A DNA stretch of 64,000 nucleotides from Heloderma charlesbogerti (GCA_026122225.1 JANEZZ010002877.1:1860001-1924000); one strand, 5' to 3'. Numbered from the stretch's first letter, positions 1 to 11,585 are shown. A program made the numbers and translations. Notes: a model not told the origin generated them from the letters alone.

Positions 1-1092
1 ATGGCTTTAGCCCTGTGCCTTTTCCTATTGGGAAGGATGCGGGGCAGATGAAACACTTTGAGTGTTGCTTCCTGTCCCAGTTGGGAAGATGAGCAGTGCT
101 CTAAGGGAATCCCCACTGTTATCTCTGATCTTCCCCTCCCTGCTTGCCTTCAAGGGCAGGGCATGGGAATGGGGCCTTGCCCAAGACCCTGTGGGTTGGA
201 TGGGCCAGATGGGTGGGCTAAATTTGGCTGTTGGGTTGGGAAGTCCTCATTCCTGTGCTATGGAGATGGTAGAAGGGACCTGGGTTCATTTACAATTGCA
301 TATTATGAGGTAGGTTAACAGACACTATACTATTGGTATAAAATACATCCATAGAAGCCCAGAATATTAGACAGTACTCATTGATTTCCCAATGAGTTTT
401 TTTTTAAGACAATACTTTTTTGCTAAGTGTTTGACAAGAGCCATTCTCTAAAATATTCCTGTAACGGATGGGAGCCAGCAATAAACGACATTATGGCATT
501 CTCATTGGTCAGGCATGAGAAAGCTTAATGGCGTATATATCCTTTTAGTTAAATTATGCTTGTCATAGGAGGACCAGAAGGATGAAGCAACCCATTTTGC
601 CTTCTATGGAGTCTTTCCATTCAAAAGCAATCCATCAGGCATGCAGTTCAATGTCTGACTAATGTAACCTTTATCTGATGAAGACAGAAACTGGCAGTGG
701 CAATTAGAAAACTTTGCCACAGAATAAATACAATTAGAATGACAGATTATAGATATTATGGCCTGATTGATGCAAAGAATTCAGATGGTACATGAAAACT
801 TGATGTATTTATTTGGATTTATAAATGGTGGCACCAAATGTAAATTTAGAAGCAGCCTGGTCAAAGAAATGAACCAACAGGAGCCAACCAAAAACCCTAT
901 TTCTTTGAGCATCTCACTAAACGGCATACAGTTTCATGGCAATGTGCTTCATGCCTTCCATCCATGTAGATTTAATTATCCAAACCGACCATTTCAATAA
1001 AATACCAGTGGACAGCACAGTGAAGTAAACAAGTACAACATGTCCAGGCCTATCATTAGAAGATAATACACCACTGCCAGTACTCCAGGGCC
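1..1092. other. A/T-rich sequence, nothing recognised
   Basis: Short open frames here are at chance level and share no family motif. I see no splice-bounded conserved exon, RNA gene or clear repeat boundary. RBP1, which neighbours RBP2 upstream in mammals, was looked for in the first 20 kb and not found. Confidence 0.4.
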
Positions 1093-1924
1093 ATGTTTCC
1101 ATGACAATGGAAGAAGAAGCTAATGGAGGAGTTTTAAAGAGGAATCATCTTTGCTGTGAGCAGGGCTCCACAAGCAGATTCTCCAGACCAGTAAAAATTG
1201 CTTCACAGAACATACTTCCTGGTGTGGGTGGGGGTTGGAGTGAATGTCATCTGACTGGCAGGGCCTGCTCAACCAGTAAGAGAGGCTTCCCCTCCTCTTC
1301 CCCCTTTCTCCTTTCCCCTGAAAGTCCAGATGCACCTGCATTTCAGGAGAAAGCCTCATTGAGCACAATGGGAGCTACTTCTGAGTAGACACACATCTAC
1401 TTGTGCTGGGAAAGAGGGGGGAGAGAACACAAAAATGGGGGGAGAGAACACAAAGAACATCAAAGGCAAGCCTCATTCAGCACAATGGGAGTTACTTCTA
1501 GGAGACACTAATGAGTTTGTTGTGGGAAAGAGAGCAGTAAACACAAAGATGGAAGCTAAGGCGAATCAGAGCCTCGAGATCATGCTGTGCCATGTCAGTT
1601 GAGGGGGTTCTCTGTAATTTTTGTGGGCATTCAGAGGGCAAGCCTCATTCAGCACAATGGGAAGAAACACCTCTTCACTGGGGTTATGGTGAAAGGCACA
1701 CCCCTGGGCAGGACTAACATACCCAGGCTAAATGTGGGGGTTGGGGCATACAACAACTCTCCCAGGGAGAACCCGACTTAAGGAAAAGAATCGGATTTTA
1801 AGCAGTCTCAGGAAATCCAGCTTTTTCCTGATAAGCTCCGGGGTGGCTGCTGGATGGCCACCATGTCATGTATCCCTAATGACCTCAACACACAACTGGC
1901 TCAGAGTAACTCACTCATGGAGAC
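1093..1924 (+). mobile_element. Non-autonomous DNA element, family R copy 1 (3' end cut)
   Basis: Homologous to 14605-15493 and 22741-24028. It opens with TGTTTCCATGACAATGG and stops at CATGGAGACA, the inverted complement of the left terminus (consensus GTGTCTCCATG). The interior has the shared blocks CAGAACATACTTCCTGG, CATCTGACTGGCAGGG and two CATTGAGCACAATGGGAG units. No coding capacity is apparent. It ends abruptly where the BovB/hairpin duplication begins. Confidence 0.65.
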
Positions 1925-2749
1925 AAGTGCTGCACTCAATATGCCAACAAATTTGGAACACTCAACAGAGGCCACAAGACTGGAAAAGGTCAGTTTACAT
2001 TCCAATTCCAAAGAAAGGCAATGCCAAAGAGTGTTCAAACTACCGTACAATTGCGCTCATTTCACATGCCAGCAAGGTGATGCTCAAAATCCTACAAGCT
2101 AGGCTTCAGCAGTATGTGAACCGAGAACTACTGGAAGAACAAGCTGGGTTTCGAAGAGGCAGAGGAACTAGAGATCAAATCGCCAACATTCACTGGATCA
2201 TGGAGAAAGCAAGAGAATTCCAGAAAAACGTCTATTTCTGCTTCATTGACTACGCTAAAGCCTTTGGACTGTGTGGATCACAACAAACTGTGGCAAATTC
2301 TTAAAGAGATGGGAGTACCAGACTACCTTACCTATCTCTTGAGAAACCTGTACAAGGGTCAAGAAGCAACAGTAAGAACCAGACATGGAACAACCAATTG
2401 GTTCAAAATTGGGAAAGGAGTATGACAAGGTTGCATATTGTCACCCTGCTTATTTAACTTATATGCAGAGTACATCATGAGAAATGCCGGGTTGGATGAA
2501 TCACAGGTCGGAATTAAGATTGCCGGGAGAATTATCAACAAGCTCAGATACGCAGACGATACCACCCTAATGGCAGAAAGTGAAGAGGATCTAAAGAGCC
2601 TCTTGTTAAGGGTGAAAGTGGAGAGTGCAAAAGCTGGTTTGAAACTCAACATTAAAAAAAGTAAGATCATGGCATCGGGCCCCATCACTTCCTGGCATAT
2701 AGAAGGGGAAGAAATGGAAGCAGTGACAGATTTTACTTCCTTGGGCTCC
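1925..2749 (+). pseudogene. RTE-BovB reverse transcriptase fragment (broken)
   Basis: Encodes the RT palm region of a BovB LINE: IPIPKKGNAKECSNYRTIAL, then EEQAGFRRGRGTRDQI, then after breaks QGCI-LSPCLFNLYAEYIMRN and LRYADDTTLMAESEED with the catalytic YADD. It is frameshifted after FIDYAKAF and has a TGA just before the QGC block, so it is not active. Endonuclease and C-terminal parts are missing. Confidence 0.9.
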
Positions 2750-2971
2750 AAGATCTGCCATTTGCGTCCCTGCAGTCAGCCGTTATAGGCTACCTAAATG
2801 TTTACGTAGCCTATCATGGCTGACTTAAAAAAAACCCAAAAACATGTGTACGGAAATGGAGGCGGCCATGGCCGCCACCACTTGCATTCCTTATTTTAGC
2901 ACGTCTTAGTCTACGTAAACATTTACGTAGACTAAGACAGCGAAAATAAGGGCTACGCAAATAGCGTAGAC
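2750..2971. repeat. Palindrome cluster attached to BovB copy 1
   Basis: Three successive hairpins: 2776-2823 (stem around GATAGGCTAC/GTAGCCTATC type sequence), about 2852-2885 (AAATGGAGGCGGCC with its complement) and 2889-2952 (GTCTTAGTCTACGTAAA with its complement). A partial fourth, ACGCAAATAGCGTAG, follows. The same modules occur at 12.5-13.0, 13.7-13.8 and 18.0-18.3 kb. Confidence 0.85.
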
Positions 2972-3655
2972 AGGTTTCGTAAATGTCTATCACAAAAAGA
3001 TACTGGTGGTAATAGTAACACTGTGCTCTGATCTTTGTGTCACCTCTTAGCCACAGGAGTGCAGTCAGGATGATCCTCTTAAACATTTTCCAAAACAGGC
3101 TGATGAATCTTGCATTCTTGCTCCCCACTCTTCCCAGAAGCTGTACTCTTTAAAAATGGCCTCTTTCTTTTCTCAAATGATGCACTGCTTCATTTGAGTT
3201 TTGCTTCTGTTTCCTCCCAAGTAATACACGACAATTAAGTTTGAAGTCAGCACAAGGGGGATTAATGGCAATGGGAAAAAGATAGCAAGAAATTGACTGG
3301 AAACACAAGAGGCATTGATCAGATGAGTTAGCAGCCACCGGTGGCGGGAAGCCAGTCATTTTATTTTTAAAAGATTGATTTCAAAATGGATTTTTATGCT
3401 TTTTTTTCTCTTAAAGGAAGTTCAAGTGCTCGGGAAAATATGCCAGACTGGCAGAACTTAAAACTGAAGCTGGGGTCTGCTATCCAGAGAGAAATCACCT
3501 TTGTAAGCATGACTTTATCCCGCTGCCAGGGTTAACTTGGCTTGCTGACCACCCACGTTCTTCCAATTCAATACAATTGTTCAGGGCCAGTTGAAACGGT
3601 GTTCCACCTACATGAAATCAGATTGGGGCATGTGGGTAGGGAGGTTAAAATGCAG
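2972..3655. other. No recognised feature
   Basis: Mixed-composition sequence without a supported gene or repeat boundary. The frames present are short and lack known motifs. Confidence 0.35.
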
Positions 3656-3659
3656 TCTT

Positions 3660-3785
3660 CTCCAACCTGGCACTCTCCAGATGTGTTAGGACTATAACTC
3701 TCATAATTATATGATATGGCCATACTAGCTGAGAATTATGGGAGTTGCAGTCCCACACATCTTGAGGGTGCTAGGTAGGAGAAGG
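3660..3785. mobile_element. Palindromic MITE (CTCCAGATGT family)
   Basis: Imperfect palindrome: CTCCAGATGTG...ACTATAACTCTCATAAT on the left is mirrored by ATTATGGGAGTTGCAGTCCC...ACATCTTGAGGG on the right. Similar sequences occur at 5435, 33207, 42535, 51560, 53585 and 57940, showing an interspersed family without coding capacity. Confidence 0.65.
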
Positions 3786-5135
3786 CTGTTATTAAGTATC
3801 ACGCCTACATGGTTCCTCTGAACCACATAGAGTCTTCCAACACCAGCGCTTCCACTTTCCAGGTGGTTCTGTCACTGAGATACTCTGTGTCCTGCTCTAA
3901 GCTGAGTCCTGGCTTTTTGCTAAGCAAATACTGGAATATATACAGTAGGGTAGTCAGTTTAGCAGGCAGATGGTCAAGCATAGTTTTACCAGACACAGAG
4001 GGTCTGAACAAGCTCTGAGGTGCAGCCAAAAGCCAGGAGATCAATCAAGTAAAAAACACAGTTCGAAAGCAGTCAGGTAGAAGTCCAGATGTCAGTAGCA
4101 CAGAAGCTCAAACACACAGCAAGGTCAGGAAGAAAACAGGATCCAAAGTGTAGAGCTGAAGTTCAGACATTTCAAACAGCTCTCAAGTTGTAGGTGAGAT
4201 CTGATCCAGGTAGAGCTACTAGAGCCCCACTCAGCTACATTATGCTAGAGGCTTCTCAGATGACCTCATCATGAGGAGACCCTGACTCCTAAGTAGTCTT
4301 TTTCAGTACACAAGCACTCCTTTGCCTGGCCACCATCCTATCATGGATCTTAAGGCGCTAGTGTTCTCAGGGGTTAGGTGGTGGCCCAGCACTCCTACTC
4401 TGCCTCAGAAGCTGAGCTCTCTACCTCTCCAGGAGGCATATTCAAAGGCATCACCTGCGAGCGTCCTGGACCATCTTGAGCAGTGCGAAGGTCTTCTGGC
4501 TCCTCCTATGAAGATGTACCTCCAGTGGCAGCCCTGTGCACTTAAGGAGAATGATGTGAAGTTTCTATATATCATCCGCTCCCCCCCAGGTGTTGCTACG
4601 GGGAAACATTTCTAGTTTCTTCCACACAGCTCAGGCAGCATATAAACTGGACACTGGCTTCCCAACTACCTGTCTTCACTTTACAGTTTCCTAATTCAAC
4701 CATTTCCCCTCCAAATCGTTCAGATTTGTGAGATTTCTCCTTGCTCATCTATCCAAGACGGAGTATCACTTTTGAATGTACACCTTTTGCCACATAGAAA
4801 AGCTTTTCTTGAAATGAAGAGGATTTTCAAAAGCAGTTTGGGATATGGTATGGGAAAGATGCTGCTCAAAAGGGGATTTATTTATTTTTAAATCCCACTA
4901 GATATGCATAAATCCTTGAGGGTTCCTGTGGTAGCTCTTGAGGTCCTGGCCGGGAATAGATGTGAGAAAATAATTATGTTAGCTTATGGAACTGGTGAAC
5001 AAAATGGGGAAATTTTAGTCAAACTATTAGATATTGCTCAATTATAAGATAATTTTAATAAAGGGAAATGCACCTGGCCTGAAGTTCTAGTGCCAGGGGT
5101 TGTTGTTTTTTCTTTTTCTTTGCCAAGGCCTTCCA
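3786..5135. other. Unclassified, no gene seen
   Basis: Roughly 1.3 kb with no conserved exon. The part 4020-4330 has a repeat-like look (many CAGAAG/CAGGT words), but no termini or related copy were found in the window. Confidence 0.3.
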
Positions 5136-5139
5136 ACAC

Positions 5140-5355
5140 GTTACTATGATTGGTTTTAATTGATGGTCTTAAGGGCTCAGCTTAATTTTATCACTGTTGT
5201 GCCTCTGTTTGCTCTCTGCTGATTTTAATTGATTTCAACTGTTTTGTTTTACTGTATCTATTATATTATTTTAATTATGTAAGCCATCCTGGAAGTTTTT
5301 AACTGAAGATCAGGATACATATATTCCAAATAAAGAGAGAGAGAGAGAGAGAGTG
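5140..5355 (+). mobile_element. L2-like LINE 3' end with (GA)n tail
   Basis: TTTTAATTG-rich stretch, then TGTAAGCCATCCTGGAAG, GATCAGGATACATATATTCC and AAATAAAGAGAGAG. This order (T-rich, GTAAGCC.CCCTG, ATATAAAT-like, simple tail) is typical of L2-clade LINE 3' ends in reptiles. Heavily truncated; no coding part. Confidence 0.55.
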
Positions 5356-5434
5356 TTTGGAATTACTTTCATTAGAAACAACCTCATTTTTTTCTCACTT
5401 CACAAATACATGCAACAAGAAGTTTGTTTAGAAG

Positions 5435-5550
5435 AGGGGTGGGCAACTTCTGGCCTACCAGATGTTTTGGCCTATAACTCCCATCAGCCTTCACCATTGG
5501 CTCTGCTGGCTAGAGATGATAGGCGTTGTAAACCAAAACATTTGCAGGGC
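5435..5550. mobile_element. Palindromic MITE (CTCCAGATGT family)
   Basis: Contains CCAGATGTTTTGGCC, AACTCCCATCAGCC and a decayed mirror arm GTAAACCAAAACATTTGCAG. Same family as the element at 3660. Confidence 0.6.
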
Positions 5551-5822
5551 CATAAAGAACTACTTTGAGAAGGAATCTGCCGGTAGCAAGCCAAGCTCCT
5601 CCACAGAAATGACCTGCTGCTAAATCCCATTGCCAATTTGCGACATTTGCTGGGATTAGCAACTAAAGGGAGAAAATGCTATCCTTCTGAAGGTCAGGGG
5701 CTGCAGGCTGGTGATTCTTAATTTAGAATATGGGTACCAAAGTTCTTCTCCTTTGTCGTGACAATATTCACTTGGTCTTCCAGTTCAGTCAGACACACAC
5801 GACATTGCGGTGACGCTTGAGC

Positions 5823-6081
5823 CTGGTTCAGATGTAATGAACTCAGCCTAATAAACCATGATTTATTAGGCCACAAATGAGCATTATGCCCATGTGATCC
5901 CTCCTCTCCTTCCCTCTTCCCTTTTCTCATGGACTATAATCCAATACTTCCAGGTTTTCTTAAACCACGATGTCCTGTTACATCTGAACCATGAAATTGT
6001 AGTTTAATCTCCGTTACTAATCAGGATATGAAACCAGGAAACCGTGGTTTATTAGACCAAGATCATTATATCTAAATCAGG
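5823..6081. mobile_element. Foldback element with AACCATG-TTTAT core
   Basis: Terminal arms CTGGTTCAGATGTAATGA and the complement of TCATTATATCTAAATCAG match at about 15 of 18 positions. Just inside are AATAAACCATGATTTATT and CCGTGGTTTATTAGACC, also mirrored. No coding capacity. Probably related to the element at 61591-62369, which has the same internal AAACCAT/ATGGTTT words. Confidence 0.55.
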
Positions 6082-6084
6082 TGT

Positions 6085-7350
6085 ATAATAAAGCTATGAA
6101 TTCAGAGTTAATGTTGGGGATCACATTTTGAATAAAGTACAAAGTCCTGCCTGCAGTGTTTTTATCCAGAGAGTTCTCGGTGACATCAGTAAGAGTTCTC
6201 TGACAGGAAGGGAAACAGCAATTAAAGGATCATGACCAACACAATAACAGAAGCATTTCCATACAGAATCTGTCGACAGCTTAAAGATCAGCGGCAAGAG
6301 CCGCAGAGCACAGCATCTGTGAAACTCTACGAAAGTGGCGGGAACTTACCCCTTGCAACTTAATTGAGAGATGGATACAGAGCAAGACTTCCTTCGGCTT
6401 AGAAATGGGTCGGCAGCAAGAGTTATACAACTGGAAATGTGAAAGACAGTTTTGTGGCAAGTGAACTTGCAGCCTCACTTCCCCTGACAGATCATTTTAG
6501 CTGCCATTTCATGGACCCAGTATACTGTTAGGACTGTATCGGATCAATGCCCTGCAAAAGGAAGTATTTGCAGTTGAGGCCTAAAATAATATTGTGTTAA
6601 CAGCACCTGCGCTGACAGAGCCTCCAGAGTCAGTGAGGGTCTGTGCAATTTAGGCTGACTTTCGAATATAATGGGGGCATTATCCCTTATCATATCATTC
6701 GCCAGTGTCTCTTCGTAGGCCCTTGGTACCTTTCAGCGTGAAAAATTCAGGAGGTGCCAGAACTGCCAATACTCTGTATTTGTAGTGGTTCTCTTTGTAT
6801 ATTATTTTCTTCCTCGGTGAAACACTATGTAATTGTAATGCTTCTAATTATACCCATGCCTCAGAAGGCACAAAAGAGCCAATGGTGGTTCCTGAGTAAA
6901 TACATGTGTAGGGAATTCCTGAAAATGATCTCATATAACACCCCCCCCTCAAGGAAACTAGCTACAAATTAGCAAATAAACACAGTTATATATTTGATAT
7001 GAATGAAGAAAATCCCTGTATGAAAATGTGTGATTCACTTGAGAGAAAAATAACCACAAAACCAAAGCTACAAAAGGACTCAATGGAAATCTTGTAGTTG
7101 AAACCTTAATAATAATAATAAAAAAAACTAAAGCAGGATGCACTGTTTCAAAAGGATCCTTGCCAAATATTCTTGAATTTCATCCAGCTTATTCTTTAAA
7201 AACCCCTAAGTTTCAACTGGCATTATCTCATTTTCTGGCTAATCTTAATTGTCAGGATTTTTGCTGACAAGTTTCTATGATTGCCTTGTCTTTTCACATA
7301 TATTTATGTATTTCTTTAATTTTCCTTTCTCTAAGCACATCCAGGTCTTC
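6085..7350. other. No recognised feature
   Basis: Low-complexity and A/T-rich sequence; no conserved exon, RNA gene or repeat terminus was found. Confidence 0.35.
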
Positions 7351-7352
7351 AA

Positions 7353-7384
<32 letters not shown>
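7353..7384. repeat. (GT)n microsatellite ending in GCGCGC
   Basis: About 13 GT units followed by a short alternating GC run and CATGCACGCATG. Purine-pyrimidine alternation throughout. Confidence 0.9.
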
Positions 7385-7388
<4 letters not shown>

Positions 7389-7464
7389 ACGCATGTGTGA
7401 TATGTACCAGAACTTCTGCATTTTACCTGCTATCTTTCTTTAGCTGTGATCCATGTGACACCTA

Positions 7465-8262
7465 GGCCCCATCTACATGGCACCGCTTTTACCCCCCATC
7501 CCATTGCAACTGCGCAGCACTTCAGCTTCGAAGTAGCTTCCCTTACAGACTCCGCCGTGCCCTTCTTTTTGCCATTCTACTTAAATGTGCAGCTGTGCAG
7601 TCCCGTGAGTGTGGGGGTGCAACACTTCAGTGGCTGTTTTGTATTTTAGGGGCTCCGTTGTGTCTTTCTGTCCCTTGTTAGGTGAAAAGTGAGTGTTTTG
7701 TGCTCCTTCATTTCCATGCCATCTGTTTGTCAGTTCCCCAGCCTGAGACTCTCGCGATGGCTCACACTCACAAGTGTGAGCACTAGATGCCTAGCCATTG
7801 CTCTGAAATGGTGGCTGGAGTGATGCTGGTCCTCCCCCAAGGCTCCCCCCCCCAGCCCTTGCGCACGGAATCCAAGAGCAACCATTGCAAAGATTTCACG
7901 CATTGCTGCAAAAATGCGTGAAAGTGTGATTAAATACATGAAAACGCATCTCTGTGCCTCTATAACTGTGCAGCTGCGAAGGGATGGGGAGAGTAAAGAG
8001 GCATCACAGAGTGATGTAAGCACTATGCATGCCTACAACGTGCCCACCGCAAAATGTGAAGTCGGTTTGGGGAAGGGACAGACAGCTCGCAACCGTGGAA
8101 AACCCGCAGCAAACCAAAAACATCGCAGAAGAATGCCTCGTTGGAAATCCGCATTTTCCAGGAGAAAACCACAGATGACTGCGAAGTGGCGACTGTGTCA
8201 TCTAATCAAAAGGACCTCAACTCGCACCCACCCTGGAGTAAAAGGCTCATGTAGATGGCCGC
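7465..8262. mobile_element. TIR element (GGCCCCATCTACATGG family), 798 bp
   Basis: Left terminus GGCCCCATCTACATGG and right terminus CATGTAGATGGCCGC are inverted. CTA at 7462-7464 and again at 8263-8265 is a plausible 3-bp target duplication. It is homologous along its length to 53752-54558, which has clearer TAA duplications. The 3-bp target and GGC-start termini suggest a PIF/Harbinger-type non-autonomous element; no transposase is encoded. Confidence 0.75.
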
Positions 8263-8265
8263 CTA

Positions 8266-9360
8266 GCCACAGCCAAGCAGAAGGGTGCTATACCACTCCA
8301 GATTGTAAGCCTCTGTGAATCCATTTGAACATGGTATATGCCTTTTGTTGTCTATTATAGCTAAGGCTAAGCCAAAAAGGGAGAGATTTTTTTTCTGAAC
8401 ATTTTCAGCAATGTTGGAAAGCACTCTCCATCCCAGCTCAACAATTTTCTAGATATCACATTGAAAGGGGGGACAGAAGGGTTCATTCATTCATTTGGCT
8501 TTGACTACAGTGATAGTGGCAGGCTACATAGTACAATGCCTTTTAGTTCACTACATGATCCCTGATTGGCTAGGATCACTCAAGGAAGTGGGATAAAGCA
8601 GGGAAAATGGTGCTAATTCAGCATGAGAAAGAGGAAACAATGGCTTTGGGGGGTTGGGAAAACCAATTAGAGGACTGGGAAAAACATTTTCTCCTCTTCC
8701 TAAAGCAAAACTTCCATTCTAAAAACAAGACAGGGGAAGATTTTGTGCATTCCTAGCTAAAGTAGAGATGGATCTCTTCAGATGTTACTTGGCCCTCAGA
8801 ATTATATCTGGGGGAAACCCAGAAGCAGGTTTCAAATTCATGTACAAAGCAGATCTTAGGATCAAAAGAACTCAAAAGAAGAAGGCAGGCCTCTGTGTTT
8901 TTCCCTTGCCACTGACCGAACAACTTGCCTGCCTATACTTCATCAAAGTGAACAGACTGCCAATTCAGAAATTCAGCCCAACACATTACATCAAACTGTG
9001 ACTCCTTGTGGGTCAGCAGTAAGCATCCAGGCCAAAAGGCAAGCCAAGCAAACAAATGACAAAAATAAATAAAGCTGGAGCCTGCCCCGTATTTAGTGTG
9101 CGTGTATATGTGTTATATTTCTATTTTTTCTGTTAACCTAAGTAAAAGGTAAAATATTGAGTACCCCCAACACTATAATCCCTCAAAGAAGTAGTGGGGG
9201 AGAAAGGAGAAGAAATGGTGCTAAATCAGCACCAGAAAGAGGAAACTATGGCTTTGGGAGTTTGGGTAAACAATTCAGGCCTGCCTGGGCCACCTGGGCC
9301 TGTACTGAATTCTACTCCTCTTTGTGCACATGAAAACTGTCAGATGGGGCAGGATTCAAT
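8266..9360. other. Non-genic; holds a short diverged direct repeat
   Basis: 8605-8665 and 9214-9270 share the pattern GGTGCTAA.TCAGCA..AGAAAGAGGAAAC.ATGGCTTTGGG at roughly 80-85% by eye. No gene or RNA is evident in the rest. Confidence 0.45.
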
Positions 9361-9364
9361 GGGC

Positions 9365-9722
9365 CGGTTAATACAATTGAACAGCCCTCCAAGGCTTATT
9401 TAAGCCATGATGGGCGGTGGTGCGTGCCAGCACATGCGGAGGGCCATTTTGAATATTTTACACTCAGTTGCAGCCTCTCATGATCTGTGAACCAGGATGG
9501 CGGGGGTTGTGCAAGGGTTAAGTAACTCTCGTATATCCCATGGTCTGCTGTTGGGTTCTGAGAGGGTTGTTTAACCCTCGCACAACTCCTGCCACCCAGG
9601 TTTGCATGACATGACAAGCCACGACCAGGCGCTGAATATTCAAATCCCGCCTGGCATGTGCCGCAGCCCACCGTGACTTAAATAAGCCATGGTGGGCTGT
9701 TTTGATCTTGTGAACTGGGTCA
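9365..9722. mobile_element. Long foldback element
   Basis: The two halves are inverted copies. GGCTTATTTAAGCCATGATG on the left pairs with CATGGCTTATTTAAGTCACGG read from the right, and GGTTGTGCAAGGGTTAAG pairs with GTTGTGCGAGGGTTAAACA. Arms are about 150 bp with a short loop near 9545. No coding capacity. Confidence 0.65.
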
Positions 9723-11000
9723 ATGCCTCTTACCTCTGTTCATATATAAAGAAGGTCCTTTTGATATTCATATTAGGGCCTGCTTTATATATTAACAGGA
9801 GAGGGTGGTGATTTGCATAAAATTTGCATATGCTAATTTATATGTATAGATGAACATTGACATATTATTATTTAAAAAGAAATACAATATATCTCACAAT
9901 AGTGTGAAAGACTGTGACCAGGTGACCTCAGCTGATGGGCAAATTCAAGGCTCAGCTCTTCCTTCTGGTGGTTCTTTAACTTTATGCCGGACTTGGACTG
10001 GACAGTTCTTCAAATAGAGGATGCCTTCAAAATAGAGGACAGTGCTCTGGCAGCCCCTCAAACAGAGGTTTGTCCTTTGCAAAAGAGGACACATGACCAC
10101 CCGAGCTGCTGGCATCACATCTAGTTTGACCCCAGAAAGAAAAGGTTCCAATTAATTCAGAGGGTAAGAGTCAACTTTCACTTTTTATACTTCCCATGTA
10201 TTTGGCAATGAATATTTTGGTTATCAGGGCCACATTCTTCCTTAAGACATTGAGGGGTTTAAATTGGTGGAATTCCACCTTAAGTCAAGGGATTCATTCC
10301 AGAGTCTCACTTAGCATAAATGAAATCAGACGTTACCCAGAGGTTTATTAGGTTTTCCTGCCTCTTACTTTATTTCAAAATGCCATGAATGAAGCTCCCC
10401 CTATTGCTTTTAGTATTTTACAATTTGTCTTCAGAGACCCTCTGACAAGCATCTACATCTTATGATAAAGCTTCTCCCCCTCCCCCTTCAGTATGTTTGC
10501 AGCTGCAGGCAGGAATAAAATAACATTATATCTGGGGACCTGTGATAGCAAGAAATCACTTCTTTAATGAAATCTGAAGCTGACCTCAGCACTATCTTCA
10601 TCCGAAAGGAAGGTACTGAGCCATCGTGTTAACTGACAAAGCAAATACTTCCAGAATTGTGTCAGATAGAGTTATTATAGTCATAAGAAAGGCTACATGG
10701 CAAGGAAGCACCTGCCCATAGGATATCAGGCAATTTGGCCTGCTCCCTTTACTATGGAGCTGTACATTACAACACCAGTTGCACTACACATTAAAATAAG
10801 AGCATTGCTTCAGAGAGCATACCTTGTGTTTTGCTGGGTCTCTGGCAGCAACTCCCACATTCTCACACCACAGACATCACAAGCTTCTCTTAAGCTACTT
10901 GTGCTCACATGGGGCCCCTTAAAAGCCTGGCTGAAGAAACACAAATTGATACACAAGCAAAGTGAAGGCACTGATGATGAAAGGCCAGTAAAGAAGAGAG
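9723..11000. other. Non-genic; contains a repeat shared with 29.5 kb
   Basis: 9905-10110 is similar to 29515-29690: both contain AGACTGTGAC.GGGTGACCT, GACTTGGACTGGACAG and CAAATAGA. Close by, TTTGCATATGCTAATTTAT at 9825 appears inverted at 29795. The rest, including 10150-11000, shows nothing I can name. Confidence 0.45.
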
Positions 11001-11570
11001 GTTGTTGTTGTTGTTCAGTAGTTAAGTCTTGTCCAACTCTTCGTGACCCCATGTACCATAGCACGCCAGGCCTTCCTGTCCTCCGCTCTCTCCCGGAGTG
11101 TGCTCAGGTTCATATTCATTGCATCGGTGATACTATCTAGCCATCTCATCCTCTGCTGTCCCCTTCTCCTTTTGCCTTCAATCTTGCCCAGCACCAGGGT
11201 ATTTTCCAGTGAGTTTTCTCTTCGCATTAGGTGGCCAAAATATTTGAGCTTCAGCTTCAGTATCTGTCCTTCCAATGAGCACTCAGGGTTGATTTCCTTT
11301 AGGATGGACTGATTTGACCTCCTTGCAGTCCAGGGGACTCATAAGAGTCTTCTCCAGCAACACAGTTCGAAAGCATCAATTCTTTGGTGCTCAGCCTTCC
11401 TTATAGCCCAACTCTCACAGCCATACATTGCTACTGGGAAAACCATAGCTTTGATTATATGGACCTTTGTCAGCAAGGTGATGTTTCTGCTTCTTACTAT
11501 GCTGTCTAGATTGGCCATAGGTTTCCTTCCAAGGAGCAAGCGTCTTTTAATTTCATTGCTACAGTCATCC
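11001..11570 (-). pseudogene. RTE-BovB ORF2 C-terminus and 3' end (broken)
   Basis: On the minus strand it encodes LGRKPMANLDSIVRSRNITL, then LKLKYFGHLMRRENSLE and GKIEGKRRRGQQRMRWLDSI, ending near the LINE's 3' terminus with the GTTGTTGTTGTT tail. There are frame breaks between about 11275 and 11339. At 11570 it is cut at AGTCATCC and joined to a hAT terminus. Confidence 0.88.
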
Positions 11571-11585
11571 TTTCGTACATCCCTA
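11571..11585 (-). mobile_element. Isolated hAT terminus, 15 bp
   Basis: TTTCGTACATCCCTA reads TAGGGATGTACGAAA on the minus strand, identical to the terminus at 13206-13220. It separates two BovB pieces that lie in opposite orientation. The flanking 8 bp at 11586-11593 (AGTCAAGT) match the inverse of 13221-13228 at 7 of 8 positions. Confidence 0.7.

Larger units (their letters stand above)
1925..2971 (+). repeat. Copy 1 of a 1047-bp near-identical duplication (BovB RT fragment plus hairpins)
   Basis: Matches 11684-12730 at a constant offset of 9759 bp. Only two mismatches were seen (2953-2954 against 12712-12713), both near the right end, and long open frames in both strands are identical. 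It contains an internal piece of RTE-BovB ORF2 (1925 to about 2749) directly fused to palindromic DNA (2750-2971). The same internal junction is present in both copies, so the fusion came before the duplication. Confidence 0.9.
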
